Assembly (NCBI GenBank): GCA_020740775.1
Contig: JAHEWK010000007.1
Span: 2,108,001-2,172,000 of the forward strand
Source of the DNA: Ilyonectria destructans
Lineage: Eukaryota > Ascomycota > Sordariomycetes > Hypocreales > Nectriaceae
Direction: 5' to 3'
Length of the DNA: 64,000 bases
This document shows, in pieces, positions 12,030-24,424 of this stretch (its first letter is position 1; each line of letters opens with the position of its first letter). The notes under the pieces were generated by a model, which searched no databases, was not told the origin of the DNA, and saw only the letters and a program-made list of their open reading frames with translations. A program made the position numbers and the translations under genes.

Positions 12030-12420
12030 AGCGGTCCGAATATACCCGATGCTTGCCAAACTCAATCCATCGTACTGCGAGGCAAACTTGAGTAACTCCT
12101 TGACCAACAGATTTGGCTGCTTGTAGAACCTCTTCGCGTGCCAATACTGGCGTGTTGTTTCTAAGCACCGGCCGTGCAATTGCATGATGACCAGTCTGAT
12201 CATCTCCCTGAGAGAACTGTTCAAAAAAGTAAGTAGGAACTATTAAAGATTCATTTGTAAAATCATAGGTGACGATAATTATATGCTGAGCTGAGATAGA
12301 ACTTCCACTCCTAGGGCTAAACATTTCGCCACCAGAGGGGTGTCTCCTGTATTCCCGCTCCCCTTGAGCCCGTACACGATACACCTAGGTTGGGAGTTTC
12401 CTCCAATTCCCATCATTGTC
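12030..12420 (-). pseudogene. possible relic of a STAND/NB-ARC NTPase domain
   Basis: On the minus strand near 12400-12360 a frame reads RCIVYGLKGSGNTG, close to a P-loop of the form GLGGSGKT but with Asn in place of the catalytic Lys. About 110 codons further on, in another frame, KFASQYDGLSLASIGYIR resembles the GLPLA/Gly-Ile region of NB-ARC-type ATPases. The spacing would suit one decayed domain, but the connection needs frame changes and stops are present. Weak evidence; chance similarity is quite possible. Confidence 0.22.
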
Positions 12421-13784
12421 GGGTTGCTGATAGGCGATATTGATACAAGAATTATGGGCCATGTTATACTCACAACTTTGTAGTCATCCCTCAGTAGATT
12501 TACGCATCTCACGTCTTCGTTACCTTTAAGCAGCATCGAAGTATTTAACCTGGCCACTGGCTGTATGGGAGGCAGAGGGCCTTTAATACTCCAGCAATTT
12601 ATAATACTAAGCAGGAGAGGTGAGATTTGCCTGGTCAAGTGCGACACTGCGTAACTCTAATATTATATAAATTACATCTTGACTTATACCTTTAAGCCTT
12701 AAATGAGGAATTTTGTTTAGATCACTCACATTCCTCCTATGTGGAAGATAAATAACTCGCAAACTGGATGTGTGTCGCAAGGGATATGGAGGGTAAAGCA
12801 AGTCGTATAAGAGACAGTCGACTTTTTGTGACACGGTCTATTTTGCCCGCTAAATTTTGATGGGTTACAAGACACAGAGTCCACTCCTGGGTCCTAAGAT
12901 GTCTTGCACCACTGACTCAATTTGCATCATCGATAGAGCGGGTGCGGCAGGAATGTAGTGATACAATGGACTCTCTGCATTTATTAATTGAATCTGTTCT
13001 TATTTGGTTTTCTTTTAGCTTTACTCAATATCATTAGATAGATGAGAGCCATACAGTATTTTCAAACAATAGAGACAAACATTTAGTGCTACACTCCGAA
13101 CTAGAAGAGATAGTAGCTGAACAATAAGAGGATCTGTTCTTGTTGTTGGTCTTTTTATTTATTTTTATTTTATTTAGCTTTAGTCCTCCTTCTGTGTGTG
13201 TGCTAGCAAGGTCCTATACCTCTTCAATAATTATAATTAAAAAAACAATATATTTATAGCTAATATTATCGTAGCTGATACCAAAACCGTCCTGAGAGGA
13301 TATAAGGTCCAGTTAAACAGCAGTTCACATACAAAATGCTGCGAGTCGAGCGAGGAACACCTAACAAGCGGAGACGCTAGACGTCGACATTTCAGCAACC
13401 GTTCACTTGTTCTTAACAGGTCTATCCTCAAGGGTATTTATCCCAGAGTTCCCTCGCTTTCTTTTCTTGTGGAGGTATTTGCGAAAGCAGTGAGTCAGTT
13501 CCCAATGGCGCAGGAAGTCGAGAATTGCCCCCCATGCTCTATCAGCAAAAGTCTAGCTGAAAACAAGAAGGACCTGAGTTTGGAAAACCATTCAAGGCAG
13601 GGAAGCGATTCTTGCAGCAGGTGAATATCATAAGCATAATACGTCTGGTCGTTCACCCACACCATCTTTCAGAGCGTATAAGTGTCGATATTTGGTTGAA
13701 CTATTGTGCATTTCATGCCGAGTTTCTACATTGCCAAAATTATTCGTTGGGCCGAACTGGCATTACCTCTGATGGTATTAAATC
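12421..13784. other. intergenic, A/T-rich
   Basis: A/T-rich stretches (especially 12960-13260) with no supported gene. The 3' flank of the GH5 gene begins at 13784. Confidence 0.5.
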
Positions 13785-15086
13785 TTAAGCGGCTAGTACC
13801 GCCTCTACCATGGGCTTTTGGTACTCATTCAATACTGTGTGATTTCTCCAGTCACTCCAGTCATGATTCAGTAGCGCCCACCAGTCATCGAAGTCTGCAA
13901 TCCCTTGTCTCATGTAGTACGATCCGCCTATGGTCCACTGCAGCCACCCAATGGGCCCTCGGATCCGTGTTGCGCCTCCAATACGGTCGTCGCCAGTAAT
14001 GAAGCCCTTGAGGCACTGAGCGTACGTTCCCAGGTAGTCCGTCCCATTTTGTGCAAAACCAAACTCTGTGAGAATGACGGGGGCGATGTTGCGGGCGGTA
14101 GTCTGGTCAGAGACGTCGAGTGCGTTGAAGCCGCGATTGTATAGCTCCGTCTGGAAGAATGTACAGTTGGTCATCCAATTGTCATAGCTGTGAAGCTCAA
14201 ACACAACCTTGTCGGCGTAGTCAAAGTCGTCTAGCGTAAACACTCGTGGATCGGTGTCGCTTAAAGGAGTCGCAGCCGTGATAGGGTTTAGTTCGTGGTC
14301 GTAGTTGAGACCCGAGTATATGACGAGAGCGTCGGGATCGGTAGCATGGACAATGGCTCCAGCCTCGGTCATCTCATCGTACCATCTTGACCAGCCATAT
14401 GTGTCGTTGGCTGGCGTTGTCACTGGACGCAGCTCGTTACGCAGCGAGTGGGCAGTGGCAGCCGGCCAATGTCTCCTGGCATGCTTGGCCATGAACCTAA
14501 GACTGCGCTTCCACTTGGCTACGTGGAAGTAGGTGTCATCAAACCATCCGTTTCCGTCGTCAGGACTGCAGCACCAGACGGCCTTGGATAGGTGGTTGTT
14601 GACAATCATGTGTAGTTTTGCCTTGTGGATTTCGGCAGCCACGGCATCCCAGACCTGGAGGCGCGTTGTGTTCTCTGTAAACTGCGGGTTGTGCTGGAGT
14701 ATCTGAGTAACAATAGCTTCGCCATGTTCGTCACCAAGAACATGTGCCATTGTGTCTCTGAGAGTAACATCGCCGCCGTTGTCCAGAATATCGTCGACCA
14801 TCTCAGTAGCCCATCCCATACGGATCGAGTTCATCTTGAGCGACTTGACCTTGGCTATGATGTCGGCAATTGACGAGTACTGAAGACCCTCGGGAATCAT
14901 TGTCTCACCTTCACCAGGCCAGTTGACGCCGGCATAGATGAAGGTGTTTCCGAGATGATCAACAATCCGGTTACCCTCAGTGCTGAGTGGTCCGCCAGGC
15001 CATGATTTGTATGTGGGCGAGCTGGAGACGGCTCGGGTCGCTGTGAGTGCGAGGGCGATATGAAGCAGATGACGGTGATTAAACAT
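13785..15086 (-). CDS. secreted GH5-family glycoside hydrolase
   Basis: Single exon, 433 residues, ATG at 15084-15086. An N-terminal signal peptide is followed by a (beta/alpha)8 barrel of the cellulase (GH5) superfamily. NTFIYAGVNWPGEGETMIPE is the usual opening strand, NSIRMGW follows, AHSLRNELRP holds the general acid/base Glu (NEL rather than the common NEP), VFELHSYD comes next and ILTEFGFAQNG carries the nucleophile Glu. The C-terminal GWLQWTIGGSYYMRQG suits fungal GH5 enzymes. Several N-x-S/T sites fit secretion. Substrate (beta-glucan, glycoceramide or mannan) cannot be fixed by eye. It is divergent from the regulator at 15615. Confidence 0.88.
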   Translation of the reverse strand: MFNHRHLLHIALALTATRAVSSSPTYKSWPGGPLSTEGNRIVDHLGNTFIYAGVNWPGEGETMIPEGLQYSSIADIIAKVKSLKMNSIRMGWATEMVDDILDNGGDVTLRDTMAHVLGDEHGEAIVTQILQHNPQFTENTTRLQVWDAVAAEIHKAKLHMIVNNHLSKAVWCCSPDDGNGWFDDTYFHVAKWKRSLRFMAKHARRHWPAATAHSLRNELRPVTTPANDTYGWSRWYDEMTEAGAIVHATDPDALVIYSGLNYDHELNPITAATPLSDTDPRVFTLDDFDYADKVVFELHSYDNWMTNCTFFQTELYNRGFNALDVSDQTTARNIAPVILTEFGFAQNGTDYLGTYAQCLKGFITGDDRIGGATRIRGPIGWLQWTIGGSYYMRQGIADFDDWWALLNHDWSDWRNHTVLNEYQKPMVEAVLAA

Positions 15087-15614
15087 GGTGTATGCCAGGA
15101 GATACTTATGTCAAGTATAGCCGATGTCTACGAGAAGAGCATTATTTTATATGCGGAGCTTGTGAGGCCAAGGTAATTGAGTCCATCTAGTTGAACCTAG
15201 GATGTTAGCTCATATTTTTCCTATTGCCACCAAATTGAAAGCTTTTGTCGACGGAAGTAAGTATAAGCCTTGCTTCCGCTACCTACATTGGGATGATTGC
15301 AACCCTCGAGTCCACCATTAATCTTCCCTCAAGCAGGGCTTTACATCTCATCCGAGGTTTAATATGCCACTTGGCTACTTTTGGCGGGGCCTGTTGCTTA
15401 TCCTTACCCGAATCACCCCGCAAGTTGGGATCCTGACTGCTGCTAGACGGATATTCTTGCCTTGAGCTGTCGATCCGCTTCATTATGCGGATTCTGTTCC
15501 TTAAAGGGCAGCATTTCCCCGCCTCCGCTTCCGCCTCCACTCCCGATCTTCTGCAAAAATCCCTCATCCCCTTTCAGTCCCATCAGAATCTCCGACAGGG
15601 CGGGCCTGACGACC
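15087..15614. promoter_or_regulatory. divergent promoter region between GH5 gene and Zn2Cys6 regulator
   Basis: 528 bp between the GH5 start (minus) and the regulator start (plus). It must contain both promoters. No specific binding site is claimed. Confidence 0.5.
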
Positions 15615-17713
15615 ATGTCGCCTGCAGACGCATCCCCGAGATCACGAGCTTGGTACGTAGTCAGCCCTATAGAGAGTACAGATCTTGCTGGATTCAGAGA
15701 ACCTAACCAAATTTATAGCGACTATTGCCGTAGACTTCACCGTCGATGTGTGTCCCCTCGCCTCTGCACCCAACCATCATCCTTTCCTACCAAAGTACCT
15801 ACTGCTGACACGCGGTACCACCAGGCGACTTGGCCGAACCAGAATGCGGTCTGTGTCGAGAAAGCGGGCGGCCATGTCACCGGACTGAAAAACAATTCCG
15901 CTTCAAGCGCGCCACTCAAAACATGACATTTTCTAGGGCTCAAACTTGGTCGGCAGTTCCCGCAATAGGTAAATTGACTCCGCCAGTGACCGTATTTTGC
16001 GGGCAGAGTACATGGTGGGACATTATCTGATCAGGCTTTGTATGTATGATGCTAGTCGACTTCCGAGACGAGACCGAACTCACTGGCCGAGAATATCACG
16101 TTGAAACCGAACGGCGGAACCTATCATTGTCGCCAGACGTCTTGGGGGGGACCGATTCAGTATCCCCACCTTCCACACCATTAGGTCTTGCATCGTTCAC
16201 TCCCTCAAATCAAAAACACGACCTATACGCTGCTTTTGTCACCCCTAGTCCGTTCATGACCCTTGAGCGTGTCTGGCCACTGAATGATTCGATCGAGCCC
16301 TTGCTTCTGCAACACTTTACCAACGAGGTGGCCTGGTTTGTAAGAGTTGCCTACAAACGGCCTTACTGCTGGCACACACCCTGATTTTAACCACTAATCT
16401 CTTTTCCTACAGTTTGACTTCTGCGATCGGGAGCGGCACTTTGCTGTTGAGGTTCCCCATAGAGCCCGCAGTTGTCCTCCGCTGTTGGACGCCATCTTTG
16501 CCATATCGAGTCGCCATTTGAGCCGCGTCCGCAAACATGTTGACCCTTATCTAGCCGACAGGTACTACCAGAGGTGTCTCGCGTCTCTCATCCCAGAGCT
16601 GGGTCGCGTCGGGTCTCATTGCGTCGATGACCTGTTGGCTGCCACCGTGGTGTTGCGGCTGCTCGAGGAGTTTGATGTACCCATATCAGGCTTGGATAAG
16701 TATCAGCATTCTGTTGGCACCCGTGCTCTGCTCCGAAGTCAGACGGCTCAGGTGCCGTCTGCTACGGGGCTCCGACGCGCTGCCTCCTGGGCGGGCTTGC
16801 GTCAGGAGATCTACGGTTCTCTGAACGCGCACCAACCTCCGGCGATCAAGGCTTCAGTTGAGCTGCTAAGCCATCTCGATTCTTCGCAGGATGATTGTGC
16901 CTGGGCGAACCGTGCTGTAAGTCACTGTCTCGAGGTTCTGGAGTTTTGCTTTGGAGAGTCTTCCAAATCCACAGAGTCGTTTGATACTTTGCTTGCTAGC
17001 AATGTGCAGTGGGACACAGATCGCACACCTTCATACGATCCCTTGTGTTTCCAGACATGTCCCGAGCAAGTCGAGCCTGACAATAATCCCTTCTGGGAAA
17101 TACGTCTGCATTCATCATGGCATGGTAAAGAGTGCCCCTCGTCTTGTCTACATGTGGCACATGATCAGTGTTCCTGACTTGCAGATGCAGTAATGGGTTG
17201 GCAATACAGAAACTTAGCCCGACTCCTCCTGATCACACATGATCCCCATATCCCCCGAATCGGTTTGAGGCGACAAGCAGCTGTAGAGAGAATGAATGTG
17301 AGTGCAATATCGACCTACAGATTCCGTCTTTTGAGAGGGTGGGTGTGGCATGATGCGTCTGAAGAGGCTTCGTCCGCATCTTCATTCCAACTTTGTCTGA
17401 TACGAAGCAGGATGAGGCACGGTCCATGATCAAGATGATATGCAGCATTGCCTTGTCGAACCCGTCAACGCCAACAGCTATGGTAGTTGCATGTATGGCG
17501 GTTCAGGTGGCAGGAGACTTGTTGGAGGACCCACGGGAGCGTCGAGCCGTCTTGGATCTGTTGGTACAATTAGAAGTAACTCACGGCTGGCCAACAAAGG
17601 ATGTCTGGTCGGCTCTGATGGATATCTGGCCGGAGATCGAGACAACGGTGGACCATAGAGAAGGACAAGAGCAGGGATTAATAAGCCTACAAAGCAACGA
17701 AGAAGGGGGATAG
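15615..17713 (+). CDS. Zn2Cys6 fungal transcription factor, seven exons
   Basis: Exons 15615-15652, 15719-15747, 15825-15968, 16056-16339, 16413-17124, 17185-17297, 17411-17713; about 540 residues. Three small exons assemble a canonical zinc cluster: ACDYCRRLHRRC then DLAEPE then CGLCRESGRPC (C-x2-C-x6-C-x6-C-x2-C-x6-C). This fixes the first two introns, one of which uses the donor GTGTGT at 15748. After it, HRTEKQFRFK is typical of one regulator subgroup. The acceptor of intron 3 could instead be 16034, adding seven residues in frame. The middle region is the ligand-responsive fungal regulator domain (LLLQHFTNEVAWFFDFCDRE, PPLLDAIFAISSRHL). It lies 513 bp upstream of, and co-directional with, the PhyH dioxygenase, which it may control. 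Confidence 0.85.
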
Positions 17714-18225
17714 AGATATCGCTCCATCTATGGCGGATGGCACCTGAAAGCGGTAGGTTACAATTTCTCTTCTCGGGGAAATGCCCCGGTAGCTTTTAGC
17801 GAAGTGAGGGGGATGTAGAAGATCGGCAAGGCGGACAGAAATGACTGGAACCGGACACTTTGGCAGTTGGGCGGAGATTTATTACCTGTTTGGGATGCAT
17901 CTCGCACTGCATATGCATGTCTTGCTCCCGTGATGTCTCCCATCTCGCTTCAACCGCGGCTCTTGCTCGACCAACCTATCATCACCAAACGCGATTCAAT
18001 TCACAAAGAGTGTTTTGCCTGCAGCCTTGATGAAATTTTGACAAGTAATATCGCACGTTAGATCTTCGGTGCAATTCTTAGTCCTAGGTGATATAAATGA
18101 AAGGAGCACATGCCAGCCAGCTTGTGTCAACGCGCGAACTTTACACACACACGCATCAACACCTCGCTTGTCTCAGCCGTACCCTGTCGCTTCATCCAAG
18201 ACTTTAATCTGCGGTTCCTGTCAAC
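17714..18225. promoter_or_regulatory. promoter/leader of the PhyH dioxygenase gene
   Basis: About 510 bp between the regulator stop and the dioxygenase start. It has a CA-rich leader around 18140-18165. No other gene seen. Confidence 0.45.
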
Positions 18226-19468
18226 ATGCCTTCTGCAATTTCTGAACAAGAACCTTCGTTGCACAACAAAAAGCTTTTTGTCAACGATGGGCTTCTCCCA
18301 TCCGAGTCCATCGGTCTCATACGACCTACTACACTGGACACGCCCATGGAAGAGATCCGCAGAAGATACAAAGAAGACGGCCACGTGTTGCTGAAGGGCA
18401 TTCTCCCCCGAGAGGATGTGCTCAAAGTCCGACAGAGGTACTTTGAGATGCTAGTTCCGACTGGGTTTCTCGCCCCTGGGACCGAGCCCGTCGAGGGAAT
18501 TTTCAACACATCGCAGCACCGCCTCAACTTCCCAGGCATCGGGGCAGGGACGGCCAATACAACCGATGCGGAGGGCCATGTCACCGGACCGGATCCCAAA
18601 ATTGCCCGCATGTTTGGCGATCTTGCACTTCAGGCCCATCATGAAGACTGGTACAAGGAAGACTTGTGTCGCCACCCAGCGCTGCACGACTTCATCGCCA
18701 AGATGACGGGATGGGGAGACAAGACGCTGAGTATCCGTCGGACCCTCTTGCGCAACAACACACCGCAGAACAAGGCCATCGGGGTTCACTACGACCAGAT
18801 ATTTCTCAGGTATGGTGAGGACACTGTCATCACAGCTTGGGTCCCGATCGGGGATATCAAGATTGACGGCGGTGGCCTCATTTATCTGGAAAAGGGACAC
18901 GACATCGGCGCAAAGGTTGAGCACGACTTTTCCGACCGCGCCCTGGCAGCCGGGCTCACCGATGAGGAAATGAAGAACGCGTATAATCAGAACATGCTTG
19001 GTGGCGGCTTGCTGGCTGATGGCCCTGCTGGGTTCGCCAAGGAACACAACCGGCGCTGGCTCCTCTCAGAGTATGAAGCAGGTGACGTTGTGCTTCACAA
19101 CTCGTACGCGGTAAGTACATAGTATTTTCTACCGTTCAGTTTCCTCTCTCCTGTCTTACATCCCCCGCAAGACAAGTGAGGTGATGGTGAGAGGCTGTTG
19201 TCTCAAGTCTGGTTTAACTTTCCAGCACGACAAATTACTCAGCGCTCGGCGACGTCAACTAACAGATGCTACACAGATTCATGCCTCAACTATCAATCAC
19301 GACAAGGACAATGTAATCCGCCTCGGCACTGATCTCCGTTTTGTGGATTCCAGTCGGCCGTGGGATACTGTAAGTGTACACATTACTTGTTTCTGAGAAT
19401 CTTACCCGAGGCTGACGCGCTGGTTACAGAGGTGGTCTAATGTTCTTCGCCCAGGCGATGGGTTGTAA
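18226..19468 (+). CDS. phytanoyl-CoA dioxygenase (PhyH) family Fe(II)/2-oxoglutarate oxygenase
   Basis: Three exons, 18226-19110, 19277-19369 and 19430-19468; 338 residues. Introns of 166 and 60 bp have clean GTAAGT donors and CAG acceptors, and phase 0 is kept. The HxD of the facial triad is in GVHYDQIFLRYG (about residue 190); the distal His is in NSYAIHAST just after the first splice; and an Arg suited to bind 2-oxoglutarate is in VIRLGTDLRFVDSSRPWD. EDGHVLLKGILPREDV is the usual PhyH opening strand. The family hydroxylates diverse small molecules, so the substrate is unknown. Lying between a dedicated regulator and a sugar-type MFS transporter, all on the plus strand, it looks like part of a small catabolic or metabolite-modifying cluster. 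Confidence 0.9.
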
Positions 19469-20693
19469 GCTGATGTATGTTTTGGTTCATGAATCAACCA
19501 TCACGCCTCATCGGAGGCAAGGGCAGGTCTGGAGAAATTTTTGCTTAGCTCTCTGTTTGATGCTCGGGCCAAGGCCATTGAAACTTGAATAAATCATGTG
19601 AAATTATGATAAATTGACAGTCAATCGCCGTCACCTTGTTACTCTCCAACAAAGTTTTAAATGAAACCCAAGTTTTTAGACACTTGCTCTTTCGCTACGC
19701 CTGTGGTTCATACCTGATCGTAACAGAGCAATATCGTCAAGTTTTAGGTGATAACCACAAAAAGCCAGAGAAATAGTAAAACAAAGACTTTTCTATATTA
19801 AACTTAGCTCAATAGCATCTAATGGTTGGCCACACGCCAGTTTTGTTATGTTGGTCGCCACATGCAATCTGGACTCAAGCGAAGGTATCCCGCTTGTCCC
19901 AAGTAGTATCTTACCCAAAGGACCGAGGCTCTACGCAGAATCTAACACAGGTGATTATCGAGAACCTCCTCTATCTACCTTGCGGAGTAAAATTACCCCG
20001 CCTGGTGCTCACGGGCCGAATCCACTAGCCCATGCGTCATGGATAAGTACTAGCGCAGGCATTTCCAACTTCGATAGCAGGCTTTTCTCCTCTAATTATG
20101 TAGTATTGTGCCAAGGAGCTTTCGAGCCTTGCTTTAGTGCCATTCCCCATGGGGCCCCAGACCCACGACAGGGCTTTGGATTCCGGGGAAGGTCCAAAAG
20201 TGCCGCCTTATCCGTCGTAACGGCAAGCACTAAGTACCTCTGCTACGCGGGGTGCGGCTTAGGCAATATCTTATTCGTCAGGATTCCGGACTGGGGGCTT
20301 AGTACGGGACTTCTCTGCTACTTTCTCCAGGCGGATCTCCTGGGCAGTCCTGCGGGACTCCTACTGGGAATAGAAGTACGGACTTTGTACAAGACTAATC
20401 TTAATAAGGACGTTGGTGTGGTAGTGCTGGGTCCAAAAACGGTCGACATGGTGTTATACCACGTATTAGAAGTCGGGATCAGCGACTAGGGATCGGCCAA
20501 CATCCACGCAAATGGTGTTGTTTGAGTTAGCGTTTCTTTGTGTTCAGACAAGGCCATTCTACCATGTCGTCTAGAGATGTATATAGCTTCACACTCGCCC
20601 AGCGTATAATCTGTAATTACTATCAGTCTCTCTACTCTTTCACCAACGGTCAGCTCCTTATCTTTGCCTTCATTTGCTTGATTGTCATATGCG
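19469..20693. other. intergenic with a 213-codon open frame of unknown meaning
   Basis: An unusually long open frame runs from 19848 to 20489 (+). Its translation has no recognisable domain, signal peptide or coding-like composition, and no splice context supports it. I treat it as probably non-coding. The last 200 bases are the transporter promoter. Confidence 0.35.
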
Positions 20694-22479
20694 ATGGAAC
20701 GGCCCTCATCAAAGGAAGAGCCCACCGCTCTCAAGCCAACTGAAGATGTTCTTCACAATGAGTTCGCCGAGAATCTCGCGGACCGCGCTGCGGAAGTCGA
20801 GTGCAGCCCATGGACCAAGTCCATGTTCAGACTCTACGGCTGTCTACTCATCACTTACTTCTGCGGGTGCCTCAATGGTGCGCAGTATTTGATCAAAGAA
20901 AGGACGAGTGAAAGCTAACATGAAAAACTAGGATACGACGGGTCCTTAATGGGGGGCCTAAACGCAATGGTATCCTATCAGAGCTACTATGGGACGTACG
21001 TCATCTAGTTTCCAGAACTTCCCACCTCCCTTGAAGCTATTTCGGACTGACCTGAATATCTTTTGCCCTTCCAGATCTTCAACAGGCTCGCAGACAGGCT
21101 TCATCTTTGCTGTTTACAGTATTGGCTCCATTGCTGCCATCCCTTTCACTGGTCCGATCAACGATCTTTTAGGCCGGCGATGGGGCATGTTTACTGGTGC
21201 AATGCTCATCATTCTTGGCACTTGCATCCAAGCCCCCTCGACTTCCATTAAGATGTTTATCGGCGGCCGTTTTGTGCTTGGGTTCGGTGTCAGCTTCTGT
21301 TCGGTAAGCGCACCTTGCTATGTCAGCGAAATGTCCCACCCCAAATGGAGAGGAACTCACACGGGCTTGTATAACTGCATGTGGTAAGTCCCTACCGTCA
21401 AGAAGTAATCACCGCAAAAAGTCTGTCTGCTAAGTCACTTGTTTCCCCTTCTACTTAGGTGGCTTGGCTCTATTGTCGCAAGTTGGACCATCTTTGGCTG
21501 TTCTAAGTGGAACGCCGCGTACGCCTTCCGCATTCCCATTTGGGGGCAGCTCGTTTCGTCAGTCATCGTGGCATGTGGAGTGTGGTTTGTTCCCGAATCT
21601 CCTCGCTGGCTTATTGCTCACGGCAAGTCGACCCAAGCCAGGGCTGTGCTCGCAAGATATCACGGAGAGGGTTCAGAGGAGCACCCGATCGTTTTACTGC
21701 AGATGGAGGAGATGAAGCATAGTATCCGACAAGATGCCTCGGATAAGAGGTGGTGGGACTACCGCGAGCTCGTCAATACTCGATCAGCACGCCGCAGACT
21801 GATTTGCGTCCTCGGCATGGCTACCTTTGGTCAACTCAGTGGCAACTCGGTCACCGGCTATTATCTCCCTGTCATGGTTGAAAAAGCAGGAATTACGTCT
21901 GAAAGCACACAGTTGATGCTCAACGGGCTTAATCCTGTCTTCTGCTTCATCTCTTCCATTATAGGGGCGCGCTTTAGTGACAAGATCGGCCGCCGGCCGT
22001 TGTTGCTCTATTCCATCTTCTTCTGCTCTATCTGCTTTGCCGTCATGACTGGCACCTCTAAGGCTGCTACAGCGGTTGGTGGCAATTCTTCTGCCGCAAA
22101 TACAACAATCGTGTTTGTTTTCCTTTTTGGCGTTGTATTTTCATTTGGCTGGACACCACTACAAACTATGTATATTGTCGAAACACTTACCACTACAACT
22201 CGAGCTAAGGGGACTGCAGTTAGCAACCTGGCTTCTGCTGCAGCCAGTGTCATCATTCAGTACGCGTCAGGTCCAGCCTTTGAGGATATAGGCTACTACT
22301 TTTATATTTTTTTCGTCTTTTGGGATATCTTCGAGGGCATCTTTATTTACTTTTTCTTTCCTGAAACCAAGGAGCGGACATTGGAGGAGCTGGACGAAGT
22401 GTTTGAAGCACAACACCCTGTTAAAAAGAGCTTGATGAAGCGAGATGCAGCTACCGTCGCTGCCACACTTGGATTATGA
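20694..22479 (+). CDS. MFS sugar transporter (fungal hexose/lactose-permease type)
   Basis: Four exons: 20694-20877, 20932-20995, 21075-21383, 21459-22479; 525 residues. Intron phases 1, 2 and 2 all restore sugar-porter motifs: [12 protein letters not shown] in helix 1, [10 protein letters not shown] in loop 2-3, [10 protein letters not shown] in helix 4, [12 protein letters not shown] after helix 6, [13 protein letters not shown] in loop 8-9 and [18 protein letters not shown] at the end. Twelve membrane segments are expected. The family imports mono- or disaccharides by proton symport. The start was taken at the ATG of [10 protein letters not shown]. Same strand as the upstream regulator and PhyH oxygenase, so joint control is likely; the transported compound is unknown. 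Confidence 0.92.
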
Positions 22480-24424
22480 CCTATAAACGGTAGCCACATA
22501 CATTCTCTTAACACAAGGTCTCTAATTCTGAAAGAGGCAGTTTTAACTGTCATAGGCTAGGCCTGATTGTGACCTGGCCTTAGGGGCTAGATTGGCAAGG
22601 GGCTCACAGCACCGTAAGCCCCAGCGAGGTTACTCTAACCTCGCATCCACAAGGCGGGATTCCGTGACGTTCAGAGTGACCTCGCTTGTGACTTAAGGCT
22701 GGGCTCTAACGTCTACTACACCTAAGGCAACCTATCGTCTTTAATTTAATATATTAAAATATATTATCTTATTTTTATTAAATAAATCTACTTAATGGTA
22801 TTCTCAGGGCGGCCGCGACGCCGGACCACCGGCCCCGCACCCCGCACACTCGAGACTCCGAGACAGACACGGAGACGATCGCCACCGAGGGACCAGAACA
22901 CACGAGCAGACTTAGCAACCCGCAAATGTACCGATAATGGAGAGGGTCATGCGCGACCTCAGCAAAAGTTGTTGATTGACGTTTTTGCAGGTAAATCTTA
23001 TTAGTTAGTGGATGAGGTTGATGGCTTTATCATTAGCAAGCAAGACCTCGCTGGGGTCTAACGGCATAAAGATTTGGGTATGAGTGAAGGAGATACAGCT
23101 ATTCCGCATACTTACCCATCAGGTTTTCAATATACGCACGTCGTTGCGTGTCAAATAAATACATTATTAATATGGAGCTGATGTTAACGAAATTGGAAGT
23201 TCTCCATCTACAAAAGATGATTGAGATTCCCTAAGTACATTTGTATCGTTCTATAATATTTGAGATGAATCCCAACCTCTAAGATCTGAATTCGATAGCT
23301 TATGTCGTGGGAATGAAAACTTGGAAATGCTGTGATCATGCTGAGAGAAGTCACCTAAATAATCCATCCTCATCGCTGTGATTCTCAGCTGGCGGAGGTG
23401 GGCCGACAAGTTCGGATCCATCCGATGCTGTATCGGATGTAGCCGAAGACCAACATTGGGTTACGCTGCACATAGAACTGAAAGAGATCCAAAGCTAATT
23501 AGATACTTAGTGGTTGTAATCTTAAACCTTCAAGAATCGCTTACCCATTTTCGAAGTGCTCTTCTTATTGCTGTTTGACCTATCGTGATTCTTAAGGCCT
23601 TCATGATTGGACCCAGCAGACCTGGTTTGTGGTTGGGCGAAGAACTCTCTCGCATTAAATCATCGCAACCTCCTCACTGATCGAAGCCAAGGGAAAATGC
23701 ACAACTGCTCATATTACTCTTGCAGGGCCGTGATTCCGATACCGAGGCCATCTGAAGAACATATCTGACGCAATTCCTTCATTCGCACAGTAAATGCAGA
23801 AAAGGACAAGGTCAACACTATCCACAATTAGCCTCCTAATAAAGAAGGCGACATGTCCGGGACTGCTAAAAGGTATCGAAAACTTGGACGGTCGTAGGTG
23901 ATTATTAGTGACCATGCTTGTGGCGAAGGTTTGTTGCGAGAACTCCCAGCGTTCTAGCCTTGATACCTCAGCAGTATTGCGATCATAACCAAAAGTTCTG
24001 CTCATGTTAACAAAACCAACCCGAAGAGGCAAGGACTAGTGGCAGTGAATTCTATTCAAGAGGAGGACGATCGGATTAAGTTGTCAGACCAGATCAGCGG
24101 GGTTGGGCCGAGGCATGCCGCAGTCGGGAAAAACCTCACCGTTACCTCGACCGTCGACAATGTGATCTAGGCCGCTGAGGTTAGCCATACTATGATCCAA
24201 GAACGGATTAAACCTTTAAGGCTGAAACTACTTTGAACCCTACGACAGACAGCAAGAATGGTACAGAGGTTGTAACAAAAGCTTGATAATAAACATCTTA
24301 CAAGGCCGAATTGCAGCCATTGGTTAATATAATTACAAGAAAAGGTGTATATACAATTGTTCACCAGTTGTTGCTCTTCTGAATTCGAACATAGCACCCA
24401 TCTACATCTCTGCTGAATCGATGT
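22480..24424. other. intergenic: A/T patch, perfect hairpin, shared 19-bp element
   Basis: No gene supported. Notable items: a perfect 9-bp stem/3-nt loop hairpin at 22624-22644, an A/T-only patch at 22741-22797 followed abruptly by a GC-rich patch at 22808-22880, and the element TTCGGATCCATCCGATGCT at 23411-23429, almost repeated at 28840. The 3' flank of the PL4 gene is at the right end. Confidence 0.5.

Noticed and set aside
23709..24032. 107-codon minus-strand frame in the spacer before PL4
   Set aside because: No recognisable motif, neighbouring exon or conserved start.
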